From Thiocystis violascens DSM 198 (GTDB lineage Bacteria > Pseudomonadota > Gammaproteobacteria > Chromatiales > Chromatiaceae): a stretch of DNA of 64,000 bases. The notes beneath the pieces were generated by a model that saw nothing but the letters and a program-made list of their open reading frames with translations, did no database searches and was not told the DNA's origin. The stretch covers positions 1,459,478-1,523,477 of the forward strand of contig NC_018012.1 in assembly GCF_000227745.2 (NCBI RefSeq). Direction: 5' to 3'. Made by a program: the position numbers and the translations under genes. Numbering within the stretch: position 1 is the stretch's first letter; every line of letters starts with the position of its first letter. Shown here piece by piece: positions 15,579-24,618 of the stretch.

Positions 15579-16821
15579 CCTCCGAAATGCCGCTCCGATT
15601 GTTTGCCTCAGTGCTTGCGGAAGCCGGCCCCGCGGAAAGTGAAGTTCCCGCAGCCTGTCCCTGCTGGTCGCTCTCCGTGACGGCGTTCGAATCCGGTCCA
15701 TCTGGCGCGGAAGTATCGCGAATGTCGGCGCGATCGCAGCGATCCGCAGAATCGCTCAGGACGGTATGCACATCCGGCAGGATCGCGGCGAACTCGACGC
15801 CGTAGATCTCCCAGATCGAGATGAAGAGCGAGGCGATCACGGGGCCGATAAAGATTCCCGGCAGCCCGAACATGAGGATGCCGCCCAGGGTGCTCAAGAA
15901 GATCATCAGCTCGTGCATCCTGGTGTCCTTGCCCACCAGGATCGGCCGCAGGACATTGTCCAGGCTCCCGACGATCAGGCCGCAGAAGAGTGCCAGCCCG
16001 ACGCCGGCGCCGACATCGCCCTGCAGGATCAGGATCGCCACGGCGGGAATCCAAACCAGCGCGGCCCCGACATTGGGGATGGCCGACAGCAGCGCCATCA
16101 CGGTCCCCCAGAAGACCGCGTTGGGAATACCCGCGACGGCAAAGGCGATGCCTGCCAGACTACCTTGCAAGAGACCGATCAGGAGCGAACCTTTCAGGGT
16201 CGCGCGCGTCACGGAGGTGAATTTGGCGAGCATCATCCGCTCTTCGCTGGTCTTCAGCGGCAGGTAGTAAAGCGCCTTTTCGAGCAGCTTCGGCCCATCC
16301 ATCTGCAGAAAAAACATGCTGTACAGAAACACGAACGCCATGAAGACGAAATTCGCGGTCCCGAGCGTCACGGACGAGACCCATTCCACCAGGAGCCGGC
16401 TGATCACGGTTGCCAGCGCGCCGGCCTGCTGAATGATCTGGTCGCGATTGATGCTCAATTGGTCGTAAAACGGTATATGCCGCAGATAGGTGTCGACCGC
16501 GCCGGGATCGGTGAAAGCCCCCTTGAACCAGACCGTGATCATCTGGCTCACATCGAGCGCCTGACCGATCAGGACGCCGACCAGCAGAATCAATGGGATC
16601 AGGATCACCACCGCGATCAGCAGCAGGGTCAAGAGGGATGCCAGGTGACGGTTGCCGTCGAGCAGCGCCTGAAAACGTAGGAACAGGGGACGCGCTAGGG
16701 CGCTGAAGAGCCCCGCGAGGAACAGGGTCATCAGAAACTGCTGGATCATGGCGAAAAACAACGCCGAGATCCCGAGCGTCATCAGCAGGACGACGGATTT
16801 ATTGACGGTGTCTTGGTTCAT
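15571..16821 (-). CDS. PerM/AI-2E-family inner-membrane transporter
   Basis: A 416-residue polytopic protein of the UPF0118/PerM (AI-2E transporter) family. It has about eight membrane helices: two at the N-terminus (~10-40), one at ~65-90, and a cluster from ~150 onward. The family-typical loop region is GIPNAVFWGTVMALLSAIPNVGAALVWIPA, with later GLPGIFIGPVIASL. The last ~60 residues are an acidic, Ser/Asp-rich cytoplasmic tail, unusual in length. Substrates vary in this family (quorum signal, ions, unknown solutes) and none is indicated here. Its stop overlaps the tRNA operon promoter. Confidence 0.85.
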   Translation of the reverse strand: MNQDTVNKSVVLLMTLGISALFFAMIQQFLMTLFLAGLFSALARPLFLRFQALLDGNRHLASLLTLLLIAVVILIPLILLVGVLIGQALDVSQMITVWFKGAFTDPGAVDTYLRHIPFYDQLSINRDQIIQQAGALATVISRLLVEWVSSVTLGTANFVFMAFVFLYSMFFLQMDGPKLLEKALYYLPLKTSEERMMLAKFTSVTRATLKGSLLIGLLQGSLAGIAFAVAGIPNAVFWGTVMALLSAIPNVGAALVWIPAVAILILQGDVGAGVGLALFCGLIVGSLDNVLRPILVGKDTRMHELMIFLSTLGGILMFGLPGIFIGPVIASLFISIWEIYGVEFAAILPDVHTVLSDSADRCDRADIRDTSAPDGPDSNAVTESDQQGQAAGTSLSAGPASASTEANNRSGISEVD

Positions 16822-16837
16822 GGAAGCCGCCGGCGGG

Positions 16838-17263
16838 TCACAGCAGTTTCACCAGCGCCGCGATCGCGGCCACCTGGGCGAACATCAGCGGCACGATCCA
16901 CTTCAGCAGATCGGTCTTCATACGCTCGACCTCGGCGCGCAGTTGCGCGATGTCGAGCTTCAATTCGGCGCGAATCTGCTCGATCTCTTTCTGCAGACGC
17001 AGTTCGGACTCGCGCAGCTCGTTCCGAACCTGCTCGATCTCCTTCCGCAGGCGCAGCTCGGACTCGCGCAGCGCCGCGCGAACCTGCTCGATCTCTTTCA
17101 GCAAGCGCAGCTCGGACTCCCGGACATGCCCTTGGGTGGCAAGATCGCCGATCTGCGGAAAACGCGCCTCCAGCACGTCGAACGCCTCGGCGATCAGGCG
17201 CGCGCGGGTTTTGTCGTCCGGGGCTTCGGTGAGTTGCTCGTAGAGTTGCAGCGCGGCGCTCAT
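16838..17263 (-). CDS. Coiled-coil protein with C-terminal membrane anchor
   Basis: A 141-residue protein from ATG 17263 (the frame stays open to 17341, but that start gives an atypical leader). Residues ~60-125 are a coiled coil made of three near-identical 18-residue units, RESELRLxKEIEQVRxxL, also visible as 54-bp DNA repeats, followed by a diverged fourth. The C-terminus is one membrane helix (WIVPLMFAQVAAIAALVKLL). It resembles the DUF1640/CCDC90-like coiled-coil anchors common in this group, whose role is not known. Seventeen bases separate it from the transporter gene downstream, so they may be co-transcribed. Confidence 0.75.
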   Translation of the reverse strand: MSAALQLYEQLTEAPDDKTRARLIAEAFDVLEARFPQIGDLATQGHVRESELRLLKEIEQVRAALRESELRLRKEIEQVRNELRESELRLQKEIEQIRAELKLDIAQLRAEVERMKTDLLKWIVPLMFAQVAAIAALVKLL

Positions 17264-17449
17264 GGCAGGACTCTTCGGTTGCTTGGCACAGGCCATGAGG
17301 GTAGTCGGGGCCAGCCCGGCGTACAAGTCGCCATTGGGCAATCCGGCCTTTGGGGCGAAACGAGGCTGACCTCGAATGCTGCCGACCCTGGAGACGCCGA
17401 CAGCCTGTTGGCGCTCCCCAGAGACGACCCGCGCTGGCCGCGCGCCGGG

Positions 17450-18850
17450 TTAGTGTTCCCCGCCCTTCAACGCGCTGTTCATGCCGTCGATCGTCTCCTT
17501 GGCGTCGCCGAAGACCAGCGAGGTGTTGTCCTGATAGAACAGCAGGTTGTCGACGCCCGAGTAGCCGGGACGCATGGATCGCTTGAGGAAATAGACCTGG
17601 CGCGCGCGACCGGCATCCAGAATCGGCATGCCGTAGATGGGGCTGGTCTTGTCTTCCTTGGCGGCCGGGTTGACGACATCGTTGGCGCCGACGACCAGCA
17701 CCACGTCGGTGCTCGGAAACTCGGGATTGATCTCGTCCATCTCCAGCACCCGATCATAAGGAATATCCGCCTCGGCGAGCAGCACGTTCATGTGCCCCGG
17801 CATGCGTCCAGCGACCGGATGGATGGCGAATTTGACCTCCACCCCGCGCGCCTCCAGCAGTTCCATCAGCTCCTTGAGCGAATGCTGGGCCTGGGCGACG
17901 GCCATGCCATACCCCGGTACGATAATGACCCGGTTGGCATCTTCCATCCAGTAGACCGCATCTTCGACAGCGGCGGATTTGACACCCTTTTCGGCGGCCT
18001 GAGCGCCGGCGCTGTCACCTGACCCGCTGCTGGAGCCGAAGCCGCCGAAGATTACGTTCAGGATCGAGCGGTTCATCGCCTTGCACATGATGAAGGAGAG
18101 GATCGCGCCAGAGCAGCCGACCAGTGCGCCGACGATGATCAGCAGATCGTTGTGGAGCGTGAAGCCGGTCGCCGCCGCCGCCCAGCCCGAATAGCTGTTG
18201 AGCATCGAGATGATGACCGGCATGTCGGCGCCGCCGATCGGGATGATGAGCGTCACGCCGAGGGTGAAGGCGAGCAGGGTCATTAGCAGCAGTGACAGCA
18301 GGCTCCCGGTCATCGCGAAATGCACCGCGAGTCCGACAACCGCCAGCGCGATGAGGGCATTGAGCAGGTGTTGTCCCCTGAACTTGACCGGTGCGCCGCT
18401 GAGCAGACCTTGCAGCTTGCCGAAGGCGATGATGGAGCCGGTGAAGGTGATGGCGCCGATGACGACGCCCGCGGAAATCTCGCCCATCAGCACCGCGTTG
18501 AGCAGACCGGCATCCTGCTTGTGCAGGAAGGTGCCGATGCCGACCAGCACCGCAGCCAGACCGACGAAGCTGTGCAAGGCCGCGACCAATTGCGGCATGG
18601 CGGTCATCTGAATGCGCATCGCCACGATGGTGCCGATCACGGCGCCCCCGGCGATACCGGCGACGATGAAGCCGTAGGACTGAACCTCGCGCCCGAGCAG
18701 GGTCGCCACGATAGCGATCAGCATGCCGAGCATGGCGTAGACATTCCCGCGCCGCGCGGTTGCCGGATGGGTCAGACCCTTCAGACCGAAAATGAAGAGA
18801 ATCGCCGAGACCAGATAGGCCAGCGCCTGATGATTAACCGTGAAATCCAT
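17450..18850 (-). CDS. pntB: NAD(P) transhydrogenase subunit beta
   Basis: A 466-residue subunit carrying the dII membrane domain (about nine helices, ~1-260) and the C-terminal NADP(H)-binding dIII domain (~290-466). The dIII part includes VIIVPGYGMAVAQAQHSL, the GRMPGHMNVLLAEADIPYD segment and DVVLVVGANDVVNPAAK. It couples hydride transfer between NADH and NADP+ to inward proton flow, supplying NADPH. It is the last gene of pntAA-pntAB-pntB, 12 bases after pntAB. Confidence 0.97.
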   Translation of the reverse strand: MDFTVNHQALAYLVSAILFIFGLKGLTHPATARRGNVYAMLGMLIAIVATLLGREVQSYGFIVAGIAGGAVIGTIVAMRIQMTAMPQLVAALHSFVGLAAVLVGIGTFLHKQDAGLLNAVLMGEISAGVVIGAITFTGSIIAFGKLQGLLSGAPVKFRGQHLLNALIALAVVGLAVHFAMTGSLLSLLLMTLLAFTLGVTLIIPIGGADMPVIISMLNSYSGWAAAATGFTLHNDLLIIVGALVGCSGAILSFIMCKAMNRSILNVIFGGFGSSSGSGDSAGAQAAEKGVKSAAVEDAVYWMEDANRVIIVPGYGMAVAQAQHSLKELMELLEARGVEVKFAIHPVAGRMPGHMNVLLAEADIPYDRVLEMDEINPEFPSTDVVLVVGANDVVNPAAKEDKTSPIYGMPILDAGRARQVYFLKRSMRPGYSGVDNLLFYQDNTSLVFGDAKETIDGMNSALKGGEH

Positions 18851-18862
18851 CGCGATCCGTCC

Positions 18863-19159
18863 TTACTTTTTCTTCTTGAACATGGACAGCATCCGGTGGG
18901 TCACCAGAAAGCCGCCAAAGACATTGATCGAGGCCAGCAGCACGGCAATGAAGCCGATGAACTGGATCAGGATCCCGGATTCCGGATCGCCCGCGACCAG
19001 CAGGGCGCCGATCAGGACGATGCCGGAAATGGCATTGGTCAGGGCCACCAGCGGGGTGTGCAGCGAGGGCGTGACGCCCCAGACCACCCAGTAACCGATG
19101 AAGCAGGCAAGAACGAAAACATAAAGGGCGACGATCGAGGGGTCGAGTGCCTCGGGCAT
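18863..19159 (-). CDS. pntAB: NAD(P) transhydrogenase alpha subunit, membrane part
   Basis: A 98-residue protein with three or four membrane helices ([61 protein letters not shown]) and a short Lys tail. It corresponds to the C-terminal membrane segment of E. coli PntA. The alpha subunit is split in two polypeptides, the arrangement of Rhodospirillum and many purple bacteria. It sits between pntAA and pntB. Confidence 0.95.
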   Translation of the reverse strand: MPEALDPSIVALYVFVLACFIGYWVVWGVTPSLHTPLVALTNAISGIVLIGALLVAGDPESGILIQFIGFIAVLLASINVFGGFLVTHRMLSMFKKKK

Positions 19160-19185
19160 GGTGAAACTCCTAGAAAATAGTCAGT

Positions 19186-19310
19186 ATCGTAGGATGGGTA
19201 GAGCGCAGCGAAACCCATCGAATCCAGCACCGACGGAGCTTGACCACACACTCAATCGTGTCAGAACGCCGAATGGTGGGTTTCGCTCTCGCTCTACCCA
19301 CCCGACCGCG
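19186..19310. repeat. Intergenic inverted-repeat element between pntAA and pntAB
   Basis: The left arm GTAGGATGGGTAGAGCGCAG and following GCGAAACCCATC are mirrored by the right arm GGTGGGTTTCGCTC...CTCTACCCACC, with about 60 bases between. It resembles a repeat common in bacterial intergenic regions (TAGGGTGGGTAGAGCGCAGC... type). The right arm runs across the pntAA stop codon at 19294-19296. Confidence 0.7.
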
Positions 19311-20397
19311 CCGAGACCAGCATAGCGGCGGTGATGTCATCCTGAGTCAGATCCTTCAGTTCCGGCCCGGACGCGCCCGGCTGGACCATGATTTCGATCA
19401 GGTTGAACAGGTTGCGCGCATAGAAGGCGCTCGCGTCCGCCGGCACCAGGGCGGGGAAATTGGTGATGCCCACGATGGTCACGCCGTGGCGCTCGACGAT
19501 CTCGTCCGCCACGGTCAGCGGACAGTTGCCGCCGCTGGCCGCCGCTAGATCAACGATCACCGAGCCGGGACGCAGACGCGCGACGACTTCCTCGGTGACC
19601 AGCACCGGCGCCGGTCGGCAGGGAATGAGCGCGGTGGTAATAATGACATGCGCCTTCGCCAGTTCGTCGCCGAGCGCGGATTGTTGACGCGCCTTGGCCT
19701 CGTCCGACAACTCACGGGCGTAACCGCCCTCCCCCGCTCCGCTTTCGCCCAGATCCAGCACGATCGGCTTGGCGCCGAGCGACAGGATCTGCTCGCGGGT
19801 CTCGGGTCGCACGTCATAGGCATGGACATCGGCGCCCAGACGGCGCGCGGTCGCGATCGCCTGCAAACCCGCGACGCCCGCGCCTAGCACCGCCACGCGC
19901 GCCGGCTTGGCCGAACCCGCCGAGGTCATCATCATGGGAAAGAAGCGGCCGTAGCGCGCCGCCGCCTCGATCACCGCGCGATAACCGGCGAGGTTGCTTT
20001 GGGAGGAGAGCGCATCCATCGATTGGGCGCGCGAGGTGCGCGGCATGCGTTCCATTCCAAGCACACGCATACCTTTCGCCAGCATGGCTGACAGCAGCGG
20101 ATCCTCGCCGCAGGTCTCCAGCAGGCTAATCAACAGCCCGCCCGGACGCATTGCCTCCACGTCTTCAGCGTCAGGACGCCGCACCTTCAGCAGCAGGTCG
20201 ACATCATAGGCCCCGGCGCGGTCGGTGAGCTGCGCGCCAGCCTGCGCGTAGTCCGCGTCCGGATAACCGGCGCGCGCGCCGGCGCCGGACTCGACCAGGA
20301 TCTCGAAGCCCTTGCCGGCCAGCTTTTTGACGATCTCCGGCGTGGACGCGACGCGCGTCTCTCCGGACCGCGTCTCCAGTGGGATACCGATCTTCAT
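19294..20397 (-). CDS. pntAA: NAD(P) transhydrogenase alpha subunit, NAD(H)-binding part
   Basis: A 367-residue soluble dI domain. It starts MKIGIPLETRSGETRVASTPE, has the NAD-binding Rossmann motif VLGAGVAGLQAIATARRLGA (~res 170-190) with the acidic D of HAYDVR, and the mobile loop DEAKARQQSALGDELAKAHVIITTALIPCRPAP. It transfers hydride from NADH to NADP bound in PntB. It is the first gene of the operon; a 134-base gap containing an inverted-repeat element separates it from pntAB. The upstream gap to ppsR is 120 bases. Confidence 0.97.
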   Translation of the reverse strand: MKIGIPLETRSGETRVASTPEIVKKLAGKGFEILVESGAGARAGYPDADYAQAGAQLTDRAGAYDVDLLLKVRRPDAEDVEAMRPGGLLISLLETCGEDPLLSAMLAKGMRVLGMERMPRTSRAQSMDALSSQSNLAGYRAVIEAAARYGRFFPMMMTSAGSAKPARVAVLGAGVAGLQAIATARRLGADVHAYDVRPETREQILSLGAKPIVLDLGESGAGEGGYARELSDEAKARQQSALGDELAKAHVIITTALIPCRPAPVLVTEEVVARLRPGSVIVDLAAASGGNCPLTVADEIVERHGVTIVGITNFPALVPADASAFYARNLFNLIEIMVQPGASGPELKDLTQDDITAAMLVSARSGG

Positions 20398-20517
20398 GTT
20401 GGATCGCCTTCTATTTCGGTGTCGCCACCCGGAGGGCGGCGAAATCGGCGCATTATCATGGCCGATCCCGATCCCCGCAACCGCCGATCAATGTCGGCGT
20501 CCATGGATCGGTCTGGT

Positions 20518-21360
20518 TTAGGGATGCTCGGCGAGCGGTTCCGACCAGCCGTCGAGGTTATCTTTCAGGATCTTGATGATGTGGGACGCGATCTCTTCGA
20601 TGGACTGCGTGGTGGTATTGAGCACCGGCACCTGCAACCGCTTGTAGATCTGCTGTGCCATCCGGATGTCATCCTGGCAGCGCGCCATGGAGGCGTAGGG
20701 GCTGCCGGGGCGGCGCTCCTCCCGGATGAGTTGCAGTCGCTGCGGATCGATGGTCAACGCGAACAGCTTGTGACGGCAATCCCAGACCAGTTGGGGCACG
20801 TCGCCGCGCTCGAAGTCTTCCTCGGTAATGGGATAGTTGGCCGAACGCAGACCATAGTGCATCGCCAAATAGAGACAGGTCGGTGTCTTGCCGGAACGCG
20901 ACACCCCGGTCAGCACCACATCGGCGCGGTGGAAGTTGTCCGGACGAATCCCGTCGTCGTTGGCCATCGCGAAATTGATGGCCTCGATCCGCTTGGTGTA
21001 GAAGCTCGGCTTGGTGATGGCGTGGCTCTGGCCCGCCTTGCGGCTTGGTGGCACGCCCAATTCGGCGGAGAGCGGCTCGACGAAGCCCTCGAACAACTCC
21101 ATGTAGAAGCAGTTGCCGCCCTTTAGGATCTCGCGGATTTCGTTATTGAGCATGGTCGCGAAGACGATCGGCCGCGCCCCGTCGCGGTCGGCGGCCTCTT
21201 GCATGCGCTGGGTCAGCGCCCTGGCGCGCAGGTCGGTGTCGATGTAGGGCATGTAGACCTGCTCGAAGTCGATGGTATCGAACTGGGAGAGCAGACTGTG
21301 GCCAAGCGTCTCGGCGGTGATGCCGGTGCTTTCGGAGACGAAAAAAACGGTTCGGTTCAT
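20518..21360 (-). CDS. ppsR: PEP synthetase regulatory protein (bifunctional kinase/pyrophosphorylase)
   Basis: A 280-residue DUF299 protein that, in characterised members, phosphorylates a threonine of PEP synthase with ADP and reverses it with phosphate, switching gluconeogenic PEP formation off and on. Visible are the N-terminus RTVFFVSESTGITAETLGHSLLSQF, the nucleotide-binding loop GVSRSGKTPTCLYLA (~res 150-164), and a final alpha region. The start ATG at 21360 matches the family N-terminus. Directly upstream is a heptamer array that leaves no purine-rich ribosome site, so translation initiation must be atypical. The ppsA target is not in the window. Confidence 0.93.
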   Translation of the reverse strand: MNRTVFFVSESTGITAETLGHSLLSQFDTIDFEQVYMPYIDTDLRARALTQRMQEAADRDGARPIVFATMLNNEIREILKGGNCFYMELFEGFVEPLSAELGVPPSRKAGQSHAITKPSFYTKRIEAINFAMANDDGIRPDNFHRADVVLTGVSRSGKTPTCLYLAMHYGLRSANYPITEEDFERGDVPQLVWDCRHKLFALTIDPQRLQLIREERRPGSPYASMARCQDDIRMAQQIYKRLQVPVLNTTTQSIEEIASHIIKILKDNLDGWSEPLAEHP

Positions 21361-21363
21361 GGG

Positions 21364-21503
21364 GTCAGTGGTCAGTGGTCAGTGGTCAGTGGTCAGTGGT
21401 CAGTGGTCAGTGGTCAGTGGTCAGTGGTCAGTGGTCAGTGGTCAGTGGTCAGTGGTCAGTGGTCAGTGGTCAGTGGTCAGTGGTCAGTGGTCAGTGGTCA
21501 GTG
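21364..21503. repeat. Twenty exact tandem copies of GTCAGTG
   Basis: A 140-bp heptanucleotide array without a single variant, ending three bases before the ppsR start codon. On the ppsR strand it reads repeated CACTGAC and makes up the whole immediate upstream region. Frames through it (Val-Val-Ser-Gly-Gln-Trp-Ser repeats) are not genes. Confidence 0.98.
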
Positions 21504-21772
21504 AGTGTGTCGGGAAACGGTCTACCGATCAATGTTCCTTGCCGCGAAACCGTTGTTTTTGTTGATTCCCAGGAGGTTGAACGGGATAAACCCGCGCGGC
21601 TGATGTCGATAAAGGATGGGGCTGGTTGGATCTGAGGGAGTTGGAACGGGCTTACGCCGGGTGGATAGCCTGCCGTACCATCCAGCGACCTCGCTGTCGC
21701 TACCGATCTTCCCAAAGTCCAAGCATCATGATGCACCAAAGCCTCGAAAAGCGCGCTTCGACTCTCTGAACC
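21504..21772. other. Non-coding stretch upstream of photolyase gene
   Basis: About 270 bases between the heptamer array and phrB, with no convincing gene on either strand. A minus-strand open frame is present (MDFGKIGSDSEVAGW...), but it has no start context or family resemblance. Promoters of ppsR and phrB must lie here or in the array; I cannot assign boxes confidently. Confidence 0.4.
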
Positions 21773-23260
21773 ATGTCTCGAATCACACTCCTCTGGTTCC
21801 GCCGCGATCTGCGTCTCGACGACAATCCGGCACTCATCCACGCCCTGACGACTGGCGCGCCGATCGTGCCGGTCTACATCCACGCGCCCGACGAGGAAGC
21901 GCCCTGGACGCCAGGCGCGGCCAGCCGCTGGTGGCTGCATGGCAGCCTGCTCGCGCTCGACGCATCGCTGCAACGCTTCGGCAGCCGTCTCTGGATCGCG
22001 CGCGGGGACAGCCTGACCGAACTACGGCGCATCGTCGCGGCCACCGGCGCGACCGGGGTATCCTGGAACCGTCTCTACGATCCGGCCACGCGCGAACGCG
22101 ATACCCACATCAAACAGGCGCTGCGCTCCGATGGTCTGCGTTGCGAAAGTCATCGCTCGACCCTGCTCTTCGAGCCCTGGGAGATCGCATCGCAAACCCG
22201 TTCGGCCAGCAAAACCGGCCAACCCTACCGGGTCTTCAGCGCCTTCTGGCGCGCCTGCGTCCGCGAACTGTCCGGCATCCGACCCGATCCGGCTCCGGAG
22301 TCGCTCCCCGCCGGATTCGCGCCGGTTGACGGCCTGACGGTGGACGATCTGGGCCTGTTGCCGACGATTCCCTGGGATCAGGGCTTGCGCGCGACCTGGA
22401 CGCCCGGCGAGTCCGCCGCGCTGGCGCGCGCCACTGCCTTTCTCGATGCCCGCATCGGAGCCTATAGCGTAGCGCGCGATCGGCCCGACGCGCCCGGCAC
22501 CTCCCGACTTTCCCCGCATCTGCACTTCGGCGAGATCAGCCCGCGTCGCCTGCTTGCCATGATTCTTGATCGCTTCGGCGACCCCGCCGCCGACCCCGCC
22601 GAATCCTTCGTGCGCGAACTCGGCTGGCGCGAGTTCTCCTATCACCTGCTTTACCATTTCCCCCGAACACCCGTCGAGCCCCTAGACCCGCGTTTCGCCG
22701 ACTTCCCCTGGCGCACCGAAGGCGTGGCGGAACGGCTCGACGCCTGGCAGCGCGGCCGAACGGGCATCCCGCTGGTCGACGCTGGGATGCGCGAGCTCTG
22801 GCACACGGGCTGGATGCACAATCGGGTGCGGATGGTCGCGGCCTCCCTGCTGACCAAGAATCTGCGGCTCCCCTGGCAGGTGGGCGCGCGCTGGTTCTGG
22901 GACACGCTGGTGGACGCGGATCTGGCAAGCAACACGCAGGGCTGGCAGTGGACCGCCGGTTGCGGCGCCGACGCGGCCCCCTATTTCCGCGTCTTCAATC
23001 CGGTGCGTCAGGGCGAGCGCTTCGATCCGGATGGCGGCTATGTTCGCCGCTGGTGCCCCGAGCTGGCGCGTCTACCGAACCAATACATCCATCAGCCCTG
23101 GACAGCGCCACCGCCCATTCTGATGGCGGCTGACATCCGGCTGGGATGTCACTATCCTCTACCTATCGTGGACCTTGCCACCTCTCGCCAGGAGGCGCTC
23201 GCTGCCTGGGGCACTATCAAGGGAAACCGGCCAAATCCACCGGTCACGGAGTTCGAGTAG
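21773..23260 (+). CDS. phrB: Deoxyribodipyrimidine photolyase (CPD class I)
   Basis: A 495-residue photolyase that repairs UV-induced cyclobutane pyrimidine dimers using light and FAD. The N-terminal alpha/beta domain begins SRITLLWFRRDLRLDDNPAL. The C-terminal FAD domain has SRLSPHLHFGEISPRR, the ELGWREFSYHLL helix, GIPLVDAGMRELWHTGWMHNRVRM, and the tryptophan-rich DLASNTQGWQWTAGCGADAAPYFRVFNP signature. Length and motifs match E. coli PhrB. The start ATG 21773 gives the conserved N-terminus. It stands alone, in a plus-strand run with the broken PAS/EAL gene 60 bases downstream. Confidence 0.95.
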   Translation: MSRITLLWFRRDLRLDDNPALIHALTTGAPIVPVYIHAPDEEAPWTPGAASRWWLHGSLLALDASLQRFGSRLWIARGDSLTELRRIVAATGATGVSWNRLYDPATRERDTHIKQALRSDGLRCESHRSTLLFEPWEIASQTRSASKTGQPYRVFSAFWRACVRELSGIRPDPAPESLPAGFAPVDGLTVDDLGLLPTIPWDQGLRATWTPGESAALARATAFLDARIGAYSVARDRPDAPGTSRLSPHLHFGEISPRRLLAMILDRFGDPAADPAESFVRELGWREFSYHLLYHFPRTPVEPLDPRFADFPWRTEGVAERLDAWQRGRTGIPLVDAGMRELWHTGWMHNRVRMVAASLLTKNLRLPWQVGARWFWDTLVDADLASNTQGWQWTAGCGADAAPYFRVFNPVRQGERFDPDGGYVRRWCPELARLPNQYIHQPWTAPPPILMAADIRLGCHYPLPIVDLATSRQEALAAWGTIKGNRPNPPVTEFE

Positions 23261-23321
23261 ACAGACGCTTCCCCCGTCTCGACGGAGCACGACCGTCCAC
23301 GCAGCCTAAAGGATCGCAGCG

Positions 23322-24618
23322 ATGAAGCAGTCTCGGATCAGGATGGATGTGACGACTTCCGCGGCGCTCGACGCGCGTTCGCGGCTCTTGCGCGGCCTGC
23401 TGGACGCGAGTCGCGAGGGACTGCTCGCGGCGGACGCCCGCGACGGTCGAATCCTCCTGGCCAATGCCACCGCTTGCGCCTTGCTCGCGACCGACGAGGA
23501 CAGTCTACTCGGCGAGCCGGTCGACTCCCTGCCCCTCTGGCCCGCGGACTGGTCCTTGCGAGTCCCGCGCGAGACATTGCGCGAGGACGCCGGGAAGGGG
23601 ATCGATTTCGTGACGGTGCACAACGGCAACACCCTGGAGATCCGCACGCGCTGGCTGGCGGTGGGCCATAACGAGTTGTTGCTGATCGCACTGAACGACC
23701 CCAGCGAGCGCCTGCGCGCGGAGGCCGCTCTGCACGAGAGCGAGGCGCGTTTTCGCGGCATTCTGGAGCAACTGCCCGCGATCTCGGTGCAGGGGTATGA
23801 CGAGGAACGCCGCGTCACCTTCTGGCACGACGCCAACGAACGCATCTATGGCTACCGCCGTGAAGAAGCCATTGGACGACGCATCGAGGATCTGATTCCG
23901 GCTCGACACCGGGGAGTTGAGCGGGCTTGAGGCCCTGGTCCGCTGGGAGCATCCCGAGTTGGGATTCCTGCTGCCGGGGTATTTTATCGAGATCGCCGAG
24001 GAAGGCGGCAGTCTCGTGGCCATCGGCGAATGGGCGCTACGCAGTGCCTGCGCGCAGGCGCGGGAGTGGCTCGACGCGGGCATCGCGTTTGGGCGAGTCT
24101 ATGTCAACATCGCCCACTCGCAAGTCCATCGCGGCGACCTGCATCGCGTCACGCAACGGATTCTCGCCGAGACCGGCCTGCCCGCCGGACATCTGGGGCT
24201 GGAGATCACGGAGGGCGTCGCCATGGAACACGGCGCCCACCACATCATCGAGGAATTGGAGCGACTCAAAGCCGACGGGATCAGTCTTGCCATCGATGAC
24301 TTCGGCACCGGCTACTCGTCGCTATCCCGGCTGAAACAACTCCCGGTGGACCAGCTCAAAATCGATCGCTCCTTCGTGCGCGACATCGGCGCCAGCCGGC
24401 GCGACCTCGACATCGTACGAGCCATCCTCACCCTGGGGGCCACGCTCGGACTGGAGGTACTGGCGGAGGGCATCGAGACGCCGGACCAGGGCGCCCTGCT
24501 TCTCGCCGAGGGCTGCAATTTCGGCCAGGGGTATTTCTATGCCCGACCAATGCCGCCAGAGAAACTGCCGGCATGGACGCAGGGACGAATTCTGGCGAGC
24601 GATTCAGGCGATGAGTAG
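23322..24618 (+). pseudogene. PAS-(GGDEF)-EAL gene with internal out-of-frame deletion
   Basis: The first frame (23322-23930, 202 codons) has two PAS-type domains (~25-130 and ~145-197: AALHESEARFRGILEQLPAISVQG, then FWHDANERIYGYRREEAIGR), then stops. The second frame, readable from 23905 (DTGELSGLEALVRWEHPE...), is most of an EAL phosphodiesterase domain with the EAL motif, the DDFGTGYSSLSRLKQLPVDQLKIDRSF block and GYFYARPMP near the end. What should lie between (end of PAS, any GGDEF, first strand of EAL) is missing, and the two parts are in different frames. The ancestral protein probably sensed a signal by PAS and made or cleaved c-di-GMP. It is almost certainly inactive now. Confidence 0.85.

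Noticed and set aside
21364..21503. Heptamer array as a CRISPR or as a coding repeat
   Set aside because: There are no spacers, the unit is 7 bp, and frames give Val-Val-Ser-Gly-Gln-Trp-Ser runs without a gene around them.
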